A DNA stretch of 64,000 nucleotides, from NCBI GenBank assembly GCA_902537615.1, contig CACBBU010000004.1, forward strand, positions 1-64,000, written 5' to 3'. The notes below the pieces were generated by a model. That model was given only the letters and a program-made list of their open reading frames with translations, did no database searches and was not told the DNA's origin. Of this stretch, positions 58,408-64,000 are shown one piece after another; position 1 is the first letter of the stretch, and each line of letters begins with the position of its first letter. Source of the DNA: an uncultured Alphaproteobacteria bacterium. Lineage in GTDB: Bacteria > Pseudomonadota > Alphaproteobacteria > Methylaequorales > Methylaequoraceae. The position numbers and the translations under genes are program-made.

Positions 58408-59087
58408 AAAATCTTGCAATTATTCCGGCAAGGTCGGGTTCCAAAAGGATTCCAAAAAAAAATATTAAAGATTTTTTGGGGAAACCAATAATTGAATATA
58501 CAATCAAACATGCTATTGATTCAGGTGTGTTTGATGAAATTCACATCTCTACTGACTCTGAGGAAATCGCAAACTATGGAAAAAAATTTGATCTTGTACC
58601 AAATTTTTTAAGAAAAAAAAATATTTCATGTGACAACTCAAGCCTAAATGATGTAATAAAATTTGTGCTTGAGAAATTTAATAATCAGAAAAAGAAATTT
58701 GAAAATATCTGTTTATTATGGGCAACTAGCCCTCTGAGAAAATCCGAAGATATAATAGATTCATTAAAATTATTAAATTCTGGAAAAATGAATGCGGTAG
58801 TAGCTGTGTCAAGTTATGATTTACCTGTTCAATGTTCAATGATTAAAAAAAGAAATAATTATCTTAAACCATTATTTCCTAAAGACTTTTGGAAAACTTC
58901 TAGCGAATTTCCAAAAGTGTTTTGCGATATAGGTTCCTTAGCCTGGGTAAAGACAAAAGCTTTCAATAAGTACGAAAATTGGTTCCCTCCTAAAACTTCT
59001 CCCTTTTATATTGAAAAAGAGAGAGCAGTTGATATTGATAATTTAAACGATTGGAAATTAGCTGAATACTATTTTAAAAAAAAATGA
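58395..59087 (+). CDS. CMP-nonulosonate cytidylyltransferase (NeuA/PseF family)
   Basis: The 230-residue enzyme has LAIIPARSGSKRIPKKNIKDFLGKPI, ISTDSEEIANYGK, LLWATSPLRKSEDI and the closing ERAVDIDNLNDWKLAEY typical of PseF/NeuA. It activates an ulosonic acid as the CMP sugar. Together with the NeuB- and PseG-like genes it shows that the end product of this run is a CMP-nonulosonic acid. It overlaps the neighbours at both ends (13 and 4 bp). Confidence 0.9.
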   Translation: MDNLKNLAIIPARSGSKRIPKKNIKDFLGKPIIEYTIKHAIDSGVFDEIHISTDSEEIANYGKKFDLVPNFLRKKNISCDNSSLNDVIKFVLEKFNNQKKKFENICLLWATSPLRKSEDIIDSLKLLNSGKMNAVVAVSSYDLPVQCSMIKKRNNYLKPLFPKDFWKTSSEFPKVFCDIGSLAWVKTKAFNKYENWFPPKTSPFYIEKERAVDIDNLNDWKLAEYYFKKK

Positions 59088-60190
59088 AAAAAATAATTAC
59101 AATTAACCTTGTGGTATTTATAAGTATTTTATTATTAACTAATCTGTTGTCTTTAGTTCTCATTTCACTTAACAGGACATATCAATCAACAAAATCAAAT
59201 ATTCCAAATGTATATAAGTCAAATCCAGCCTTTCACGATAAGGATTATGCCATTGGTTATGCGAAAGATTACCAAAATATCAATTATTCATACCACCCTT
59301 ATGTTGGTTGGATTATTGATGAATTTAAATCTGATTTTATTAATATAGATAAAAATGGAAGAAGAATTGTAAAGTCAAATAATGTTAATAATTCTAATTC
59401 CATAAACTTCTTCGGTGGTTCCTCAATTTGGGGAGTTGGAAGTTCAGACTATGATTCTATTCCTTCAATTATTGGAGAAAAATTTAAAAAATTTAATGTG
59501 AATGTTTATGCTACCCCCGGTTATACAGTTAGACAAAACCTAAGTCTTTTAATAAATAAAATTAACAATAAAAAATATAGTAATGGAGATATTATTATTT
59601 TTTTTGATGGCGTTAATGACTATTCTGTTTCTTGTAAAGATTCGCTAATATTAAATAGCAATGGTGTCAAAGACAAAATTTCCTTAGCCTTAAAAGACTA
59701 TCAATACAAACAAAATATGACTGGCTTAGATACCTTTGTAGAGTTTTTAGATGTTGTTTTTTTAAAATATTCAAAAAGAATTTTAAATAGAATTAGAACA
59801 AATGATTCAATTAATGAAAAAAAAAATATTTGTTTTAAAGATGAAATAAAAAAAAAGGAACTTTCTGATTATATGATAAAAAATTGGAGAATTGCAAAAG
59901 AAATTTCTGACGCATATGGTCTTAAGTTTTATTCATTTATTCAACCTGTAGCTAGCACTCAAACAAATATAAAGCATTTAAAACTGAATGAAAGCCTATA
60001 TGATCTTCAAAGTTTTTTAAGTATTTTATCATCTACATCAGCAGAAAATAGCAATAATTATATAGTAGATTTTACAAATATTTTTCTTAAAAAAGAAAAT
60101 TTAAAAGTTTTCATTGATGAATATCATTTTAATAGAATTGGAAATAAAATTATTGCTGACGCTATTTCTGAAAAAATTTTTAATAATTAG
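59084..60190 (+). CDS. Membrane-anchored SGNH-hydrolase-like protein
   Basis: The 368-residue protein has an N-terminal anchor or signal (ITINLVVFISILLLTNLLSLVLI) and an SGNH/GDSL arrangement. GGSSIWGVG is block I with the Ser, FFDGVNDY holds the Asn, and FIDEYHFNRIGN is the Asp-His block near the C-terminus. It probably removes or adds acyl groups on an exported glycan. The gene overlaps the CMP-transferase gene by 4 bp, so it belongs to the same unit, and converges on the methyltransferase gene 15 bp away. Confidence 0.75.
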   Translation: MKKIITINLVVFISILLLTNLLSLVLISLNRTYQSTKSNIPNVYKSNPAFHDKDYAIGYAKDYQNINYSYHPYVGWIIDEFKSDFINIDKNGRRIVKSNNVNNSNSINFFGGSSIWGVGSSDYDSIPSIIGEKFKKFNVNVYATPGYTVRQNLSLLINKINNKKYSNGDIIIFFDGVNDYSVSCKDSLILNSNGVKDKISLALKDYQYKQNMTGLDTFVEFLDVVFLKYSKRILNRIRTNDSINEKKNICFKDEIKKKELSDYMIKNWRIAKEISDAYGLKFYSFIQPVASTQTNIKHLKLNESLYDLQSFLSILSSTSAENSNNYIVDFTNIFLKKENLKVFIDEYHFNRIGNKIIADAISEKIFNN

Positions 60191-60205
60191 TAGTCAGAAA
60201 ATGCT

Positions 60206-61354
60206 CTAGCCAATAAGATTTATATAGTCTTTAAAAACAAAAGATAAATAATTTTTCTTCTTAATTTCATCAATTTTTAAAAAACCGAAATCATAAATTC
60301 TATACTTGCTTGACAAATAATTAAAAACTTTAATCAAAAAAAATCTTACTCTTGTTCCAAATGAATTATTTTTAACAATAAAAATTAACATGTAAAATAA
60401 CAATGCATTAAAAAAGTTAAAGTTTTGTTCTGTTTTTTCTACGGTTCTATTGAGAGGCAAAATATTAAGCTTAAATTTTAAATCATTATTTATTTTTTTT
60501 TTTAAAATTTTTGGAAGATTTACTGTTTTCTTAAAAAAATAAAAATCATTGACTTTGAAATTTGAAAATTTTTTCTTTGAGAGTATTACTGAAATCTCAT
60601 CATGATAATTACTTTTCCAGAAAAAAATGTTCATTTTATATTTTTGAGAAAGATAAAAAAATGTGTGTTTTGAAAATGAAAATAAATGTGAAATAAAGAA
60701 AATTTGTTCCATTGTTGGTTCAAATACAGCGTTGGGAACATTAATAATGATTAAACCGTTCTTTTTAAGTTGTTTTATTTTCCACTCTAAAAAATTCACA
60801 GGATCTATAACATGCTCCATTACATGATTAGAATAAACAATATCAAATTTTTTTTTGAAATTAATTTTTTTATAATCCCCAAACTTTATAAGTAATCCTT
60901 TTTTTTTGGCCTCTAAATAACTACTCTTATTTGGTTCACAACCTTCTATGTTAGTGAATCCTTTTTGCTTAAGTCCAGTTATCATTGATCCATTTCCTGT
61001 TCCAACATCAAGAATACTCATATTTTTTTTTTGATGAAAAAGTAACTCTAATATAGTTGCAATTTTAAAGTTAGCTTTAGGTGTGTTTCTCTTTTTTTTC
61101 CATTTATTTTCATAATATTCTTTAAAAAAACCTTCACTTGGAATAGATCTGTAAAAAAGTGTACAACAGCTTTTACATAAACCAACTTTTAGTGAAAAAG
61201 AAGTTTTTTGACCTTCTAGGCTAACTACATCATCTATATCATCTGACTTACAGATGGGGCATTTATTAAAGTTTATAAGTTTTTCTTTTATGGGCCAAAA
61301 CTTCTGATCAAAGCCATGAAAAGAATTTTCTAAATCAATTTGAAATTCATTCAT
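60206..61354 (-). CDS. Class I SAM-dependent methyltransferase with N-terminal zinc-ribbon
   Basis: The 382-residue protein starts with two Cys pairs (CPICKSDD...LCKSCCTLFY). A Rossmann methyltransferase domain follows: MSILDVGTGNGSMITGLKQKGF (motif I), GCEPNKS, FDIVYSNHVMEHVIDPVNFL. Architecture resembles sugar C-methyltransferases and related glycan enzymes, but the substrate is unknown. A C-terminal region of about 140 residues lacks a recognised domain. It overlaps the radical SAM gene by 8 bp. Confidence 0.8.
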   Translation of the reverse strand: MNEFQIDLENSFHGFDQKFWPIKEKLINFNKCPICKSDDIDDVVSLEGQKTSFSLKVGLCKSCCTLFYRSIPSEGFFKEYYENKWKKKRNTPKANFKIATILELLFHQKKNMSILDVGTGNGSMITGLKQKGFTNIEGCEPNKSSYLEAKKKGLLIKFGDYKKINFKKKFDIVYSNHVMEHVIDPVNFLEWKIKQLKKNGLIIINVPNAVFEPTMEQIFFISHLFSFSKHTFFYLSQKYKMNIFFWKSNYHDEISVILSKKKFSNFKVNDFYFFKKTVNLPKILKKKINNDLKFKLNILPLNRTVEKTEQNFNFFNALLFYMLIFIVKNNSFGTRVRFFLIKVFNYLSSKYRIYDFGFLKIDEIKKKNYLSFVFKDYINLIG

Positions 61355-62396
61355 TTTTCGGGGTAAATTTTTGAACTTTTTTATTTACGTATTTTTTTTG
61401 ACTATCATAAAATTTTTCATAATCAATTTTGTGTGCAAATTTGTTTTTAAGTGGTTTTATTTTATCATTTCGATTATACCAACAATTACCACACAACGTT
61501 CCTGAAAGATCAGAATTTAAATGTTTTTTTCTCATTTTTTCAAAAGTGCTTGAATACCAGGCTTTTTCTAAACTAATATTATTTAAGTCAGAAATTGCCA
61601 GATAATTATGATAATCAACACAACACATAGTCAAATAACCTTCGGCTGATATATGAAACCTGTTAAAAGGCATTGTACATACGTTTGATTGAGCTTTAGG
61701 AGTTTTCAATGAAAAGTCGTTATCAACCGAAAGAATTTTTTGTGCTTCATTCATTTGCCCCCCCTGCGTATCACAATTATGAAACATAATTTCATCAAAA
61801 ATATTCTCAAATTTTTTTAAAAAAACTTTCTTTTCATGTATATTCTGTTTCATCACAACGTAAGAGGCATACAACTTCAAATTGATTTTTTTTGTTAAAA
61901 TATATTTTTTTATAAAATTTAAATTTTTAATAACTTTGGTCCAATCATCTTTTTGATGAATAAGCTTATACGTTTTTCTTGTAGCTGCATTTATGGAAAA
62001 CTTAATACTATCTAACCCTGCATTAATTACAGGTACAACTTTATCCGGAGTTGCCATTGCACCGTTTGATGAAATGAATATATATTCAAATTTTAGTTTT
62101 TTACAATGTGAAATAATTTTATCTAATTCTTTAAAAATAAAGGGCTCTCCAGTTGAATATAATCCAACTTCTTTAACTCCGATATCCCTCGCTTCATTTA
62201 AAACTTTATAAACAAGTTTATCATCAGCTATTTTTTTTTTTCTTTGCATTAAAGGGTTAGAACAGAAAAGACAAGCATGATTACATGCATTAGAGAGTTC
62301 AATGTGCATTAGCTTTGGAATTGGAGGAGACTCTTTTAAGTATTTTTTATTACTTAAATTTTCAAGTTGTTTTTTGAATCTTTTTTTTACTGACAC
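61347..62396 (-). CDS. Radical SAM protein with SPASM-like C-terminal cluster
   Basis: The 349-residue protein has the CxxxCxxC 4Fe-4S motif at C38, C42 and C45 (ELSNACNHACLFCSNPLM), and the GLYSTGEPFIFKELDKII segment. A C-terminal SPASM-like set (CTMPFNRFHISAEGYLTMCCVDYHNY ... CGNCWYN) has more cysteines. Such proteins in polysaccharide loci carry out unusual C-C or dehydrogenation chemistry; the reaction is not readable. It starts one base before the 62397 gene stop, all in one operon. Confidence 0.85.
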   Translation of the reverse strand: MSVKKRFKKQLENLSNKKYLKESPPIPKLMHIELSNACNHACLFCSNPLMQRKKKIADDKLVYKVLNEARDIGVKEVGLYSTGEPFIFKELDKIISHCKKLKFEYIFISSNGAMATPDKVVPVINAGLDSIKFSINAATRKTYKLIHQKDDWTKVIKNLNFIKKYILTKKINLKLYASYVVMKQNIHEKKVFLKKFENIFDEIMFHNCDTQGGQMNEAQKILSVDNDFSLKTPKAQSNVCTMPFNRFHISAEGYLTMCCVDYHNYLAISDLNNISLEKAWYSSTFEKMRKKHLNSDLSGTLCGNCWYNRNDKIKPLKNKFAHKIDYEKFYDSQKKYVNKKVQKFTPKNE

Positions 62397-63536
62397 TTAT
62401 TTTCTTTTAAAAATTGAAAGATTTGTAAATTCATTAATATTTTTATAGTTTGTTTTTATTTTTTTACTCATTAGCATCTTTAGCTTTTTGTGCAAATCTT
62501 CTTCTGTTTGAATTAACTTAACACCAAAATAATTAAAATGTGACTCTTTTTTCCAATATTTTTTCCAAGCCTTGGTGATTTTTTGATAATGTATGACTGG
62601 TGTTTTAAATGCAAAAGTATCTATTATGGCCTGAGTGTGATGCGTTACAACTAAATCTGAAATATTTGCTAAAACAGCAGTGTTCAAATTTGAGTGAATA
62701 ATTCTAAAATCACTTCTAGAAAATGTTTCAATAATTTTTAGAATTTTCATTAAAAACTTTTTGTTCTGAAGGGGATGAGGTTTAACAATTATAATGCTTT
62801 TTTGGGGTAACAACTTTTTAAAATTTAAAGCTATGGTTTTTGACCATTCCTCTACCTCACTCTCTTCAGTAATTCCTTTGACTACAGAAGGCATAAATAA
62901 CGAAATAATTTTTTCATTTCCTTTTCTAAATTTTATATATTTTTTTGTATAATCGCTAACATAATTAATCCACGATTTGTAAAGTCTTGTGTAGCCTATC
63001 ATGATGTTTGACTTTCTTTGGGTATATTTTAAAAAACCATGGTCATTTATACTTGAGTACAAAAAAAAATCTCCGTCTTCTTTAAATTGATTTTTTATAA
63101 TTGGTGAATGTTCAGTTGGATTATTTTTCTCTCTTAGAACGATACTATGTTCACATCTTAAAATTAAACATTTTTTTCTTCTTAAAAAAAAACTAATAAT
63201 CTTCAAGATATTACTTTTTTTTAAATTACTTGAATGAATAAAATAAGTATTTTTTTTTATACCCATTAAGTAAAAACATATTCGAAAGTAAAAAATAAAT
63301 TTGTTAAAAAAATTAATTAGTAAGAATTTTGTTTTTTTATTATTAACAATAACCTGAGAAATTAAATTTTCTGTTAGGGATTTATTAAAATTATCAAGGA
63401 GAATTGTCTTTAAAACATCCTCATTAACAATTATGTCAATTTCAACATTCTTATTTATTGATTTCAACTCTTTAAATAAGGGAAAAAGATAATCAAAACC
63501 GGAATATCTTAATGGCATCCAACAAAAAATTTTCAT
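62397..63536 (-). CDS. GT-B-fold protein, possible capsule/teichoic-type transferase
   Basis: The 379-residue protein begins KIFCWMPLRYSGFDYLFPLFKELKSINKNVEIDIIVNED and has a C-terminal donor-site-like part, IIIVKPHPLQNKKF and VLANISDLVVTHHTQAIIDTFAFKTPVIHYQK. The KPHP and DTFAFKTPV features resemble CDP-glycerol:glycerophosphotransferase and capsule-type enzymes, but the sequence is too divergent for a firm name. It is first in the minus-strand unit with the radical SAM and methyltransferase genes. Confidence 0.6.
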   Translation of the reverse strand: MKIFCWMPLRYSGFDYLFPLFKELKSINKNVEIDIIVNEDVLKTILLDNFNKSLTENLISQVIVNNKKTKFLLINFFNKFIFYFRICFYLMGIKKNTYFIHSSNLKKSNILKIISFFLRRKKCLILRCEHSIVLREKNNPTEHSPIIKNQFKEDGDFFLYSSINDHGFLKYTQRKSNIMIGYTRLYKSWINYVSDYTKKYIKFRKGNEKIISLFMPSVVKGITEESEVEEWSKTIALNFKKLLPQKSIIIVKPHPLQNKKFLMKILKIIETFSRSDFRIIHSNLNTAVLANISDLVVTHHTQAIIDTFAFKTPVIHYQKITKAWKKYWKKESHFNYFGVKLIQTEEDLHKKLKMLMSKKIKTNYKNINEFTNLSIFKRK

Positions 63537-63773
63537 ACTTACAAATTATATCTCTATATAATATCTAAAGAAATTGAAGAAATTAAACAAATCTTAAAAA
63601 AATAACATTAATAAATTTAAATTTTATATTAGATAAATATTTTAATTAATTAAAAATATAATCATTATTAACTAAAATTATAAATAACGAACTTTTATTA
63701 TAAAATTTATTTTGCTAAATTAAACTTTTCTTATTGAGTTAAGCTTAAAAAATAAGTATTCATTTAATTAATA
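63537..63773. other. AT-rich divergent intergenic region
   Basis: This 237-bp gap between two divergent genes is extremely AT-rich. Both genes must have promoters here, but the base bias makes any TATAAT match worthless. I see no hairpin, repeat, sigma-54 element or FleQ box in it. Confidence 0.5.
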
Positions 63774-64000
63774 ATGTTAAAAGATAATATTTCTTATAAA
63801 AAATCTAAGCTAGACAGTATTTATTCTTTATCTAGTAAAATTAGCTGCGCTGATTTCGCAAAGAAGTTTCCTAATTATAAAGAAGACATTTATAAAATTA
63901 ATGGACAATTATTGGAAAATATAGACTTACATACATTTAAACCATTGGATGACCAAATAAAATATAGAAAAGAATGTCCACTTTGTTCAAGCAAAAAATT
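63774..64000 (+). CDS. Probable SAM methyltransferase with N-terminal zinc-ribbon, partial (runs off right edge)
   Basis: From ATG 63774 the frame is open to the window end (75 codons). After a helical start (MLKDNISYKKSKLDSIYSLS) the peptide reaches YRKECPLCSSKK, a CPxC pair like the CPICKSDD opening of the methyltransferase at 60206-61354. This makes a sugar C-methyltransferase-type protein likely. Only the beginning is seen, and no catalytic motif is inside the window. Confidence 0.5.
   Translation, partial: MLKDNISYKKSKLDSIYSLSSKISCADFAKKFPNYKEDIYKINGQLLENIDLHTFKPLDDQIKYRKECPLCSSKK

Noticed and set aside
1-64000. CRISPR arrays, tRNA or rRNA genes, insertion sequences, integrases
   Set aside because: No regular direct repeats with spacers, no tRNA-like TPsiC/anticodon arms, no rRNA segments and no transposase or integrase motifs were seen on either strand.

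Overview
The window is a very AT-rich, densely packed stretch of a bacterial chromosome. Gene families and the style of compaction point to a streamlined, probably marine, low-GC Alphaproteobacterium with a sodium-type polar flagellum. The signs are an ELM1/GtrOC1-type protein beside an LpxL-type acyltransferase, a PomAB-like stator followed by a protein with an NPLQ-type motif known to me from alphaproteobacteria, and convergent genes that share stop codons. The lineage is an inference; no rRNA or tRNA gene is present to fix it.

Region 1 (1-1245): the 5' part of a MarC-type membrane protein runs off the left edge. Next is trhO (tRNA uridine hydroxylase), which reads as one protein except for a one-base shift in a run of nine T.

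Region 2 (1242-25649): a nearly complete flagellar export, basal body and motor locus. It holds fliEFGHIJ, fliKLMN, fliOPQR-flhB, five small post-flhB genes including one that resembles ribosome recycling factor, motAB plus a third gene, rpoN (sigma-54) and a lytic transglycosylase. Two sigma-54 activators sit head to head at its start: a FleQ-like protein with a helix-turn-helix but no N-terminal receiver-like domain, and a second activator with a degenerate receiver but no helix-turn-helix. I find six good sigma-54 -24/-12 elements in front of the second activator, fliK, fliO, motA, an unlisted 59-residue ORF and the transglycosylase. I also find two TGTCA-N6-TGACA palindromes, in front of the FleQ-like gene and rpoN, which match the FleQ box. 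The locus therefore seems to encode its own regulon logic.

Region 3 (25677-31504): a cell-shape or envelope module of an M23 peptidase, a tail-anchored partner and three tandem bactofilins. A chain of five overlapping genes follows, starting with an orphan nitrile-hydratase-like leader peptide (NHLP) domain protein and ending with a voltage-gated potassium channel.

Region 4 (31501-42061): housekeeping and envelope genes. They are a divergent PEP carboxylase, ferredoxin-NADP reductase, a GST, an AmpG-like permease, an Mla-type ATPase with altered Q- and H-loops, SUMT, an LpxL-like acyltransferase, an ELM1-like protein, a PAP2 phosphatase and a PsiE-like protein.

Region 5 (42236-64000): a surface glycan island. 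It contains a GDP-fucose pathway (manC-fcl-gmd) and a minus-strand operon (membrane protein, AsnB, AcpS, GT4). It also contains a PglK-like ABC flippase followed by a nine-gene run: rfbB, rfbA, a DegT aminotransferase, an SDR, a short NeuB, a PseG-like hydrolase, a WecD-like GNAT, a CMP-sugar synthetase and an SGNH protein. This run looks like a nonulosonic-acid pathway fed by a dTDP-sugar rather than a UDP-sugar, and is the best candidate for an undescribed system. A radical SAM/methyltransferase/GT-B operon and a second, cut-off methyltransferase-like gene close the window.
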